Assembly: GCF_001870225.1 (NCBI RefSeq)
Contig: NZ_CP017675.1
Location: 1,733,623-1,771,145, forward strand
Length of the DNA: 37,523 bases
Reading direction: 5' to 3'
Source: Gloeomargarita lithophora Alchichica-D10
GTDB lineage: Bacteria; Cyanobacteriota; Cyanobacteriia; Gloeomargaritales; Gloeomargaritaceae
The notes beneath the pieces are model-generated. The model did not search any database. It was not told the DNA's origin and saw only the letters and a list, made by a program, of their open reading frames with translations. Positions 19,001 through 25,474 of this stretch are shown one piece after another. The translations under genes were made by a program, and so were the position numbers. Position 1 is the first letter of the stretch. The number at the start of each line of letters is the position of its first letter.

Positions 19001-20141
19001 CCGTTCCCTGCCATTTTTCATCAAACAAATACACCACGCAGCGGTCGGATTTTAAGCCGTTACGCAATTCCCGCACCGTATGGTTATAAATCGTTTGCCG
19101 GTTGAGGGATTCCCGCATTTTGGCAATGATTTGATTCAATTGGGTCGCCTGGGTCATCTGGGTCTGTTGCACCTGCCATAATTGCGCCTGATCCAGGGCA
19201 AACCCGACTTGTACGGCCACCTGCGCCAAAAATTCCTGCTCCCCGGCGGACCACTCCCGCGCTTCGCCGCACTGGTGGGCAATCAACAACCCCAGCAAAT
19301 TCCCTTCCACCAGAATCGGGGTGACCAGATTGGCCTTCACCTGAAACCGCTCCAGGATTTGGATGTGACAATTTTTTAAGCCCGCCTGGTAAATATCCGC
19401 CGTTGCCTGCACCCGCCCCGCCTGGTACTGGGTGACGTATTCCCCCCGAAAACAGGGGTCGTCAATTTTTTCGCTCAACGCCTGCACCCAGCCCCGCCCC
19501 ACGGATTCCGCCACCACCGTTCCCACCCAATCGGGGGCAAAGCGATAAACCACCGCCCGGTCACAGAGCAAAATTTGTCGCACTTCGCGTACCGCCGTGT
19601 CCATCACGGTTTGCGGGTCTTGAGTTTGGCGCAGTTGCCGGACTAATTCGCGAAATTTTTGGGTGCGTTGGCTTTCGCTCTGCTGTTGCTCCTGGAGGGT
19701 TTGGAGTTGCAGTGCCAGGGCGTTTAACTCCTGTCCCAGGTGGGTAAGCTCATCCTCCCCCGGCAAAGATACCCGTGCCTGCCATTCCCCCCGCCGCAGG
19801 CGTTGCGCCATCTGCAGTAGTAACAATGCCGGTTTGGTGAACCCCTGCCCCAATAAGGCCGCCGCCGCCAACCCAATTAACAATCCCACCAAAGCCGCCG
19901 CCCCCCCCGCCAGGGTTTTCTGCTGCACCTGGGGAGTAGATTCCTGGGGTAATAGGGCGTTGTAGGTCACGACCCCGGCCACCGCCCCACACAGTCCGGT
20001 AATCATGGCCAAGGCCACCAGCCGCTGACCCAGGGAACGCACCGGGGGAGCGGGTTCCGGGTGGGTGAGCGCGGGAGAACCGTTGGCGGCTATGGTTTCG
20101 GCGGGGGTGGCAACCTGGGGCTTCGTTGGCGTGCGGGTCAT
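16014..20141 (-). CDS. Methyl-accepting photoreceptor-like protein with five DXCF-type GAF domains (PixJ/PtxD-like)
   Basis: This is a 1375-residue membrane chemoreceptor, probably for phototaxis or type IV pilus control. It has two membrane helices (about 40-62 and 78-100), HAMP (about 100-150), five tandem GAF domains (about 165-1025), a second HAMP-like segment (about 1045-1100), and an MCP signalling domain. The MCP hairpin tip is [20 protein letters not shown] (about 1219-1238). Each GAF keeps a DPCF cysteine and a CH cysteine exactly 28 residues later (C230/C258, C402/C430, C581/C609, C753/C781, C932/C960). These are the two bilin-linking positions of DXCF cyanobacteriochromes such as TePixJ. 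The DPCF positions are 172, 179, 172 and 179 residues apart. GAF3 and GAF5 are nearly identical, suggesting recent duplication. A cheW-like gene lies upstream. Many related cyanobacterial GAFs do not bind bilin, so chromophorylation is inferred. Confidence 0.9.
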   Translation of the reverse strand: MTRTPTKPQVATPAETIAANGSPALTHPEPAPPVRSLGQRLVALAMITGLCGAVAGVVTYNALLPQESTPQVQQKTLAGGAAALVGLLIGLAAAALLGQGFTKPALLLLQMAQRLRRGEWQARVSLPGEDELTHLGQELNALALQLQTLQEQQQSESQRTQKFRELVRQLRQTQDPQTVMDTAVREVRQILLCDRAVVYRFAPDWVGTVVAESVGRGWVQALSEKIDDPCFRGEYVTQYQAGRVQATADIYQAGLKNCHIQILERFQVKANLVTPILVEGNLLGLLIAHQCGEAREWSAGEQEFLAQVAVQVGFALDQAQLWQVQQTQMTQATQLNQIIAKMRESLNRQTIYNHTVRELRNGLKSDRCVVYLFDEKWQGTVVAESVHSNFPKALGAQIADPCFADRYVESYQAGRVKPTADIHNAGLTECHLQQLEPFQVKANLVAPILAEGKLLGLLINHQCSSTREWQSGEIELARQVALQMGFALDQAIALERQEELRQTQETKANLAQLLNDITLRIRQSLDRQAIFQTTVQQMREALESDRCVVYLFDATWKGTVMAESVAPGWPRALGAQIADPCFADNYVEKYQRGRVQATSDIYRAGLTECHLQQLEPFAVKANLVAPILLGNQLFGLLIAHQCSSPRRWQNGEIELIKQVAVQVGFALDQANLLTQQKAKAEQEQLLNRITSKIRESLERTTIYQTTVWEVKNALKSDRCVVYLFDKKWQGTVMAEALTPGYPPALGALIADPCFADKYVEQYRTGRVKATPDIYHAGLTPCHLQQLEPFAVKANLVAPILLGNTLYGLLIAHQCDAPRDWTELEIDFLGKVAVQVGFALDQAVALEQQETLRQQQELAATQAQLVNDITSKIRQSLQRTAIYNATVQEVRKALQSDRCVVYLFDATWKGTVMAESVAGAWPRALGAQIADPCFADNYVEKYRRGRVQATPDIYNAGLTECHLQQLEPFAVKANLVAPILGEGKLLGLLIAHQCSGPRTWQETEINFLRQVAAQVGFALDQAILLEQVEQSRQKAEAVSEEQKHQREAIQGQLAQFLGDIEGAFKGDLTVRARVTSGEMGTVADFFNAIVESLQQIVQQVQTAAQAVADTAQRSAPPVNALSSEAARQAQAIGAALDQIQQMVQSIQQVAANAHGAELQVQQANQTVQEGDEAMNRTVAGISAIRDTVAATAKKVKRLGEASQKISRVVNLISNFAAQTNLLALNAAIEAARAGEEGRGFAVVAEEVRSLAQQSASATGEIEQLVEEIQAETNEVVAAMEAGTEQVVVGTHLVAEARQRLSQIATVTSQISTLVGEIAQAAQAQSQTSAVVSRTMQDVAGIANQTSQQSVGVADSFTHLLGVAAELQENVAQFKVA

Positions 20142-20354
20142 GGCTAGTCCTGGGGTAAGGGCAAAAAAACTAAGGCGTGGATGGCTTGCTTATATTCCTA
20201 TGATGCCGTGTTACAACTCCCAATGGGGGCAGTCATCAACTTTCTTAGTCTTTAGGATTTGGGTTTCGGAACGCCTTAAATTGTCCTGGTAGTGGGGCAA
20301 CCCCCGCCGCCCATTGCCCCGAACCGCTGAGAATTTTTAAGTTTTTTAATTGTT

Positions 20355-20825
20355 TTAATTTGATGACAAAGACTGGACAATACCCTGCCCATCCAAGACC
20401 AAAAAGACCGGCTCCTGCGCCCAGTAACCCCGCAAACATTGCGCCAGGGCTGGGGTCATTTCCGTCCCTGGGGGAGACTGCAATTGCGCCAGGGGACACC
20501 GAAACATCTGCCCCACCTGGGCTACCACCAGACCCAGGCGTTGTTTGTCCTGGGCAAGAATTAGTACATTGTGATTTAATTGATTGGGAAACAATTCCAG
20601 CAGGGAGCCAAACCCCAACCAGTGGGCTAAATCCAGCAACCACAGCACTTCCCCCCGCCAGTTGGCGACCCCCATCACCGCCGGGGGCATATCCGGAATT
20701 GCCACAATTTGTTGCGTAGGGATGGGCAGGACTTCCAAGCATTCGTGGGCGGGAAGCAGGGCGGGCAGGGTGGGGGAAAGCTGAAAACTCAAGCACAGCA
20801 ATTCGTCGGCGGTGGTGGCGGGCAT
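20355..20825 (-). CDS. CheW-like adaptor (PixI/PilI type)
   Basis: This 156-residue single CheW domain couples MCP receptors to a CheA-type kinase. The pattern ECLEVLPIPTQQIVAIPDMPPAVMGVANWRGEVLWLLDLAHWLG is the standard first half of the fold, with the conserved NWRG turn, followed by LGLVVAQVGQMFRC. It precedes the GAF-MCP gene on the same strand by 213 bases, matching the pixI-pixJ order of cyanobacterial phototaxis operons. No CheA (PixL) or CheY-like (PixG/PixH) gene is present here. The start is the ATG at 20825. The 213-base gap holds a GGGGCAA/TTGCCCC stem without a T-run but no gene. Confidence 0.88.
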   Translation of the reverse strand: MPATTADELLCLSFQLSPTLPALLPAHECLEVLPIPTQQIVAIPDMPPAVMGVANWRGEVLWLLDLAHWLGFGSLLELFPNQLNHNVLILAQDKQRLGLVVAQVGQMFRCPLAQLQSPPGTEMTPALAQCLRGYWAQEPVFLVLDGQGIVQSLSSN

Positions 20826-20992
20826 GGCGTGGGTGGGGGCAGGGAATTGATTGGATTGTGTATGTTTGAATATATGGCAATTTTACGGGATTTGTGAATC
20901 GGTGATCTGGCGAGCTATCTATCAAAAAATGTTTCTGAGCAAGGGCTATGCCCCTGGGACAATAGATTCTCAATTACCCAAAAGGGCGGGAA

Positions 20993-21205
20993 TTAAGCAT
21001 CCAAATCACTAGGGCGAAGTCCGGCATCTTTCAAAATTGCTCTCAGGGTGCCGAGGGGTAGGTCACGATTACCATGCACCGGAATAGATAAAATCACTTG
21101 CACTTCATTTTTTGTATAAATATGATGACTCCCAGTAATTCGCTTCAAATTCCAGCCATGACGTTCCAATATTTTACACAAAGCTCGACCAGAAATAGAC
21201 TTCAT
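20993..21205 (-). CDS. hicA: HicA-family mRNA interferase toxin
   Basis: The 70-residue product has the small double-stranded-RNA-binding-like HicA fold. SGRALCKILERHGWNLKRITGSHHIYTK holds the catalytic His in the GSHH motif, and ILSIPVHGNRDLPLGTLRAILKDAGL is the typical C-terminal half. HicA cleaves mRNA when not bound by HicB. Its ATG overlaps the hicB stop by 4 bases (ATGA), giving tight translational coupling with antitoxin first. Length is complete for the family and the catalytic His is intact, so it is likely active. Confidence 0.93.
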   Translation of the reverse strand: MKSISGRALCKILERHGWNLKRITGSHHIYTKNEVQVILSIPVHGNRDLPLGTLRAILKDAGLRPSDLDA

Positions 21206-21402
21206 ACTGATAATTCTACGACTTCTGATTCTGGATTAGGTTCATGGCTTTGACTCGCCACTTCCAACCACCCCCGAACTGCATCTTTGAGCATTTCCAT
21301 CAGTTCTTCTTTTGTTTTTCCCCAAGTATGACATCCTGGCAATGCTGGTATCGAACCACACCAAACCCCATCTTCTTGCCAAATAAATGCTTTGATTTTC
21401 AT
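21202..21402 (-). CDS. hicB: HicB-family antitoxin
   Basis: The 66-residue product has the partly degraded RNase H-like HicB fold: IKAFIWQEDGVWCGSIPALPGCHTWGKTKEELMEMLKDAVRGWLE is the characteristic pattern (GSIPALPGC, then TKEEL). It lacks a separate C-terminal DNA-binding domain, as in short HicB proteins. An AGGGAG ribosome site precedes the ATG at 21402. A 101-bp palindromic element ends 46 bases upstream; its terminal repeat reads outward toward hicB as TTGCTATAGT, an extended -10-like sequence. Confidence 0.92.
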   Translation of the reverse strand: MKIKAFIWQEDGVWCGSIPALPGCHTWGKTKEELMEMLKDAVRGWLEVASQSHEPNPESEVVELSV

Positions 21403-21448
21403 GGTAACTCCCTACGCGGCAAACTCAAAGAATTTATCAAAGTGCAAC

Positions 21449-21549
21449 TATAGCAATCCCACTCAATTGGCGAACAGAAATTCAGAAGAACCAAGTGCGG
21501 GGGGTGCCCCCCTGCGACCGCTGTTCTAAATTCAATTAGGATTGCTATA
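21449..21549 (+). repeat. Type 1 palindromic element, full-length copy (MITE-like)
   Basis: This is a 101-bp element. The left end TATAGCAATCC...AACAG mirrors the right end CTGTT...GGATTGCTATA. The middle holds the shared G/C core GGGGGGTGCCCCCC followed by TGCGACCGCT. Terminal TA dinucleotides could be target duplications. It lies between hicB and the 66-residue orphan gene. Confidence 0.85.
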
Positions 21550-21574
21550 TTTTGAAAAACCATAAATCAATCTC

Positions 21575-21775
21575 CTATTCGTACTCAATATCAGGGTTTT
21601 CCCTTGATATTTTTTCTTCAATATATTTAATAGCCTCTTCTAAAGAAGAAAAGCTATCAAGATAAGTGCCGTTAGATGAGTAAACATAAAATTTACCATC
21701 TGGAGTCCGACAGATTTCATAGCCATTGATTTTTTCAACTAATTCGTCCTCAGAAGATATGTCGTTGATATTCAT
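21575..21775 (-). CDS. Small hypothetical protein
   Basis: This acidic 66-residue protein contains ICRTPDGKFYVYSSNGTYLDSFSSLEEAIKYIEE, suggesting a short beta-hairpin followed by a helix. GAGG lies 9 bases before the ATG at 21775, so translation is plausible. The gene is AT-rich compared with its surroundings and sits between two palindromic elements next to hicBA, suggesting an accessory origin. I do not recognise the family. Confidence 0.65.
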   Translation of the reverse strand: MNINDISSEDELVEKINGYEICRTPDGKFYVYSSNGTYLDSFSSLEEAIKYIEEKISRENPDIEYE

Positions 21776-21855
21776 TGTTTTAACCTCTGTGGTATTTAGA
21801 ATTTTTTATATCTACTTTAGCAGATTAGAATAACCCTATCGTCCTTTGGATTTAC

Positions 21856-21956
21856 TATAGCAATATGATTTGAATCGTGAACAGAAATTCCGCAGAACCA
21901 GGGACGGGGGCGGCGCCCCTGCGACCGCTACTCTAAAACCAATTAAGATTGCTATA
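21856..21956 (+). repeat. Type 1 palindromic element, full-length copy (MITE-like)
   Basis: This is a second 101-bp copy, the same length as 21449-21549, with TATAGCAAT at one end and ATTGCTATA at the other. The central core is GGGACGGGGGCGGCGCCCCT then GCGACCGCT. The outer arms differ from the first copy at several positions, so the copies are not recent duplicates of each other. Confidence 0.85.
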
Positions 21957-22079
21957 GGAACCATTTTAATAGAATTGGCGGTAGCTAAATTGTGCCGTTT
22001 GGGGGTAAACCCAGAGGAATTAGCTTCAAATCCCCCGGCGATGGACGGATAAACCACCTCTGGGGAACTGAACGAATAG

Positions 22080-22107
22080 TTTACACTTCTCCAAATTACG
22101 GTACGCT
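22080..22107 (+). promoter_or_regulatory. Possible promoter of the MBL-pepP-DUF3445-flv cluster
   Basis: TTTACA (22080-22085) and TACGCT (22102-22107) are 16 bases apart, and the ATG at 22135 follows 28 bases later. Both boxes match the sigma-70 consensus only moderately. Confidence 0.3.
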
Positions 22108-22134
22108 GAAGTGCGAAACAAACGGGAATTAGGC

Positions 22135-23082
22135 ATGAAACGACGGGAAATGTTAATTGGTGCCGGAGTGCTGGTAGCAACGGGGCGGGTATTGGCTCAG
22201 GGGGCACCGGCGGGGGTAACCATTCAGTTTTTGGGGCATACTTGTTTTCTGATGACCGGGGGCGGTTTACGGATTTTGGTGAATCCTTTTTTGCCCGGAG
22301 GCTGTACCCAGGGTTATCGCCAACCGCGGGTGCAGGCGGATTTGGTGCTGGTCAGTAGCTTGCTTTTGGATGAAGGGTATGTGGTGGATTTACCGGGTGA
22401 CCCCAGGGTGTTGGCCGTCTCCGGGGATTATGAACTGGCGAATGGCTTCAAGGTATCGGGTTTTCAGACCAACCATGACCGTTTGGGTGGCCGCCGCTTT
22501 GGTCCGAATGTGTGCTGGCGCTGGACGCAGGCGGGTATCCGGTTTTTGCATTTGGGGGGAACCGCAACTCCGATCAGCGTGGAGCAACAGATTCTTTTGG
22601 GTAAACCGGATGTACTGTTCGTGCCCGTTGGTGGCAAAGATAAGGCATTTAACCCCAAGGAGGCCGCTGAATCCGTCCAAGCCCTCAACCCTAAGGTGAT
22701 TATCCCTACCCATTACCGTACCCAGGCGGCTGATGCGACCTGTGATTTATTCCCATTGGATGATTTTTTGGCACTCATGGGCAGTATCCCGGTGCGGCGA
22801 GTTGGGGAACAAGTCACCATCCGACCCGGCGATTTACCTCCCCAGGGGCAGATTATTCAGGTATTTAGCTACAATTTTGCTACCCCTGCCAAACCGGCTC
22901 AGCCCGCTCCCAAGGCCAGTCCTTCGCCCCAACCCTCCCCTAGCCCCACGCCGAAACCCAGTCCCACTGCGACACCGCAGGCTACACCGTCTCCCAGCCC
23001 TACCCCGGTTCCCAGTCCCACGCCAACCCCCACGCCTAGTCCCAGCCCAACGCCCACACCAAGCATCCCAATTCCCCGTTAA
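22135..23082 (+). CDS. Exported MBL-fold protein with a non-canonical metal site
   Basis: The 315-residue product (ATG at 22135) has a signal sequence (about 1-22, [21 protein letters not shown]) and then a UlaG-like metallo-beta-lactamase fold: [30 protein letters not shown] and IIPTHYRT (H193). Where active enzymes have HxHxDH, this protein reads [11 protein letters not shown] (about 73-83), with no His, and the usual Asp after LHLG is replaced by Gly. Classic binuclear zinc hydrolysis is therefore unlikely. I recall cyanobacterial relatives with a similar SSxLLDEG motif, so this is probably a family trait. The last 65 residues are a Pro/Ser/Thr-rich low-complexity tail. pepP starts 2 bases after the stop. 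Confidence 0.82.
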   Translation: MKRREMLIGAGVLVATGRVLAQGAPAGVTIQFLGHTCFLMTGGGLRILVNPFLPGGCTQGYRQPRVQADLVLVSSLLLDEGYVVDLPGDPRVLAVSGDYELANGFKVSGFQTNHDRLGGRRFGPNVCWRWTQAGIRFLHLGGTATPISVEQQILLGKPDVLFVPVGGKDKAFNPKEAAESVQALNPKVIIPTHYRTQAADATCDLFPLDDFLALMGSIPVRRVGEQVTIRPGDLPPQGQIIQVFSYNFATPAKPAQPAPKASPSPQPSPSPTPKPSPTATPQATPSPSPTPVPSPTPTPTPSPSPTPTPSIPIPR

Positions 23083-23084
23083 TC

Positions 23085-24422
23085 ATGGCCACCACCCCCC
23101 TGGAATTGCACCCCCCCCTACCCGCCGGGGAATATGCCCAACGGCGACGGCAATTTATGGCCGCTTTGGGTGCAGGGACGGCCATTTTAACCAGTGCGCC
23201 CCACGCCTATTTACACGGGGATGTGGAAGCGGGCTATCACCAGGACGGGAATTTGTTCTATCTGACTGGATTAAATGAACCCTCAGCGGTGGCGGTTTTT
23301 GCCCCCCATCATGCGGAACATCAATTTGTGTTATTTGTCCTGCCCAAAGACCTGGAAAAAGAAGTTTGGACAGGCTATCGGGTTGGGCCGGAGGCCGCTC
23401 CAGAATTATACGGTTGTGATGCGGCTTTTCCCTTAGAAGAATTGGATAAAAAATTACCCGAATATGTGGAAGGGGCGGCACAAATTTATTACCATCCCAG
23501 CCGAGATGAACGAATCAATGAAAAAGTCTTCCGGCTCTGGCGAAAAATGTTAAATCTGCGCCAACGCAAAGGCTATGGCCCGACGGTTTTAGCGGATGTG
23601 AATCCCTTTTTATATCCCCTGCGAATGGTAAAAAGTCCAGTAGAATTGGAACGGATTCGCCAAGCGGTAGCGATTGCGGTGAAAGCCCATATTCACGCCC
23701 AAGCAACGACCCAGCCAGGAATGTTTGAATATGAGATTCAGGCGGCGATGGAGGCCATTTTTCGCCAACAGGGGGGCGCACCCGCCTATCCCTCGATTGT
23801 GGCTTCGGGAGCGAATGCCTGTATTTTGCATTATGGGGATAATACCCGTCAAACTCAGGATGGGGATTTGGTACTCATTGATGCGGGTTGTGGTTGGGGG
23901 TGTTACAACTCGGATATTACCCGCACCTTTGCCGTGAATGGCAGGATGACTTCGCCCCAAAAATTGATTTATGACCTGGTGTTAAAAGCGCAATTGGCGG
24001 CCATTGATCGGGTCAAACCGGGGGTACCCTACGATGAAATTCATAAAACCGCCCTACGGGTTTTGGTTGTGGGTTTGATTGACCTGGGGTTATTAACCGG
24101 GGATGCGGATGAAATTGTCAACGAAAAGGACGAAAAACAGCAAAAATATCGGCCTTACTATATGCACCGCACCGGCCATTGGTTGGGTTTAGATGTGCAT
24201 GATGCGGGGATTTATTACCAAGGGAAAGACGAGGCAACGCTACTTGCACCGGGGCAGGTGTTTACGATTGAACCGGGTTTGTATATTGGTCCGCATACCC
24301 AACCCCTGGAGGGACAACCCGCTATTCCCGCTGAATTTCGGGGGATTGGGGTGCGGATTGAGGATGATATTTTGGTCACAGAAACGGGTTGTGAGGTGTT
24401 AACAGCGGCGGTTCCTAAATAA
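23085..24422 (+). CDS. pepP: Xaa-Pro aminopeptidase (aminopeptidase P)
   Basis: Aminopeptidase P removes an N-terminal residue that precedes proline. The 445-residue product has the AMP_N domain (about 10-150) and a pita-bread M24B catalytic domain. Its five metal ligands are visible: D266 (LIDAGCG), D277 (NSDITRTF), H365 (GHWLGLDVHD), E396 (TIEPGLY) and E426 (GVRIEDD). Length is normal for the bacterial enzyme. It starts 2 bases after the MBL gene and ends 4 bases before the DUF3445 gene, so the three are surely co-transcribed. No signal peptide is seen; the enzyme is cytoplasmic. Confidence 0.95.
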   Translation: MATTPLELHPPLPAGEYAQRRRQFMAALGAGTAILTSAPHAYLHGDVEAGYHQDGNLFYLTGLNEPSAVAVFAPHHAEHQFVLFVLPKDLEKEVWTGYRVGPEAAPELYGCDAAFPLEELDKKLPEYVEGAAQIYYHPSRDERINEKVFRLWRKMLNLRQRKGYGPTVLADVNPFLYPLRMVKSPVELERIRQAVAIAVKAHIHAQATTQPGMFEYEIQAAMEAIFRQQGGAPAYPSIVASGANACILHYGDNTRQTQDGDLVLIDAGCGWGCYNSDITRTFAVNGRMTSPQKLIYDLVLKAQLAAIDRVKPGVPYDEIHKTALRVLVVGLIDLGLLTGDADEIVNEKDEKQQKYRPYYMHRTGHWLGLDVHDAGIYYQGKDEATLLAPGQVFTIEPGLYIGPHTQPLEGQPAIPAEFRGIGVRIEDDILVTETGCEVLTAAVPK

Positions 24423-24426
24423 TTCC

Positions 24427-25449
24427 ATGAATGGTTATTTGACCGAAGCATTACCGATTGAACAATTACCAGATGCCCCCGCCTATTTTCCGTTAGATAA
24501 AGGTCGCTATGAGGTGAAACCAGGTTTACTGAAACTGGGTACAGATTTAGGTAATGGAGTCTGGGATCAACGGTTTTTTCAGATAGATGATAATTTTAAT
24601 CATTACCATCGGATGAAACAATTAGTGCGAACCGAAGACCTCAAAAAGTATTACCAAACCCAGGATTTTACCCCTGAAGTTGAGCGGGTGATTGCCAGGT
24701 TTATCCTTGAACGTTTACCCCAAGAATATCCCCATTATTTTCAGAATAGCTTAGAAAAAAATTGCCCGATATTCCACAATCAATTAACAGGCGAAACCCT
24801 ATATTTTGATGCTAATTATTGCTTAAAATCTGCGACTGGTTTAGCCCCAGGGATTCCCCCCTATCATTCAGCTTTGGATGCCCTCGCCAATCAGGTTCAG
24901 GAAGATATAACCGTGGTCAGTCAAGCGGGGGAACGCCATTGGGTGAGTGCCATTCATGTCTGTTTTCCCAATCATTGGGCGGTGGAGGCGAAAATTGGCC
25001 GGGAATTTGCCCAAATTCATGCCCCCGTTGCGGGGATGACCGGGATGAATCGCCGGGGTTGTGCCCTGGTGCAGACGATGATTACCCAGCCGCCCATGGT
25101 GCGCTTTGCCTGGGGTTTGAGTACGGATACCCGTTTGAATCATCACCCGGAACCCCCGCCCCAGCTTGATCCTAGGCAATGGCAGGGGCGGAATTTTATG
25201 CCCCATGACCCGCAGTTGTACATACGCCTGGAACGGCAGGTAATTTGGGGGTTTCCGAGCCTCCCGGCGGCGTTGTTCACCATTCGCACCTATTTTCGGG
25301 ATGTGGGGGTGATCAGACAAAACCCCACCCAATGCGCTCAGTTACGCCGAGCTATCCAATCCATGTCGCCGGAATCCTTAATTTATAAGGGCTTGGCTCT
25401 GCACCAAGGGGAAATTCTCGCCTGGTTGGGGGAACATCCTTCACAATAA
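24427..25449 (+). CDS. DUF3445 protein (heme-dependent oxidative N-demethylase alpha-like)
   Basis: The 340-residue product resembles the DUF3445/HODM family, whose characterised members are haem-containing subunits that oxidatively demethylate secondary amines such as dimethylamine. Characteristic patterns are FQIDDNFNHYHRMK near residues 52-65, VQEDITVV and HVCFPNHW near residues 160-185, and LRLERQ-like and TYFRDV segments near the end. The other subunits of the characterised complex are not visible in the window, so the substrate is unknown. The start is the ATG at 24427, 4 bases after pepP. The next gene, a flavodiiron protein, starts 25 bases downstream. Confidence 0.82.
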   Translation: MNGYLTEALPIEQLPDAPAYFPLDKGRYEVKPGLLKLGTDLGNGVWDQRFFQIDDNFNHYHRMKQLVRTEDLKKYYQTQDFTPEVERVIARFILERLPQEYPHYFQNSLEKNCPIFHNQLTGETLYFDANYCLKSATGLAPGIPPYHSALDALANQVQEDITVVSQAGERHWVSAIHVCFPNHWAVEAKIGREFAQIHAPVAGMTGMNRRGCALVQTMITQPPMVRFAWGLSTDTRLNHHPEPPPQLDPRQWQGRNFMPHDPQLYIRLERQVIWGFPSLPAALFTIRTYFRDVGVIRQNPTQCAQLRRAIQSMSPESLIYKGLALHQGEILAWLGEHPSQ

Positions 25450-25474
25450 AAGAAACCGTGATTGGTGTCGCCCC

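Larger units (their letters stand above)
21776..22134. other. Intergenic region carrying a type 1 element
   Basis: This 359-base gap contains the 101-bp element at 21856-21956 and a possible promoter at 22080-22107 for the cluster to the right. A 60-codon open frame crossing the element (21870-22052) is not supported as a gene. Confidence 0.6.

Noticed and set aside
20290-20320. GGGGCAA/TTGCCCC stem after the CheW gene as a terminator
   Set aside because: The 7-bp stem has a long G/C-rich loop and no following T-run on the minus strand, so it is too weak to annotate.
20245-20973. Minus-strand open frame of 242 codons over the CheW gene
   Set aside because: It is a Pro/Arg/Gly-rich out-of-frame shadow of the well-supported CheW gene at 20355-20825.
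21870-22052. 60-codon open frame across the second 101-bp element
   Set aside because: It is mostly repeat sequence with no ribosome site; other copies of the element do not conserve the frame.
22915-23075. Possible minisatellite or CRISPR-like repeat array
   Set aside because: The repetition is codon-level Pro/Ser/Thr low complexity inside the MBL tail; there are no regular spacers or repeat units.
22733-23278. Plus-strand open frame of 181 codons bridging the MBL and pepP genes
   Set aside because: It is the Pro/Arg-rich alternate frame of the MBL protein's repetitive tail and has no start context.
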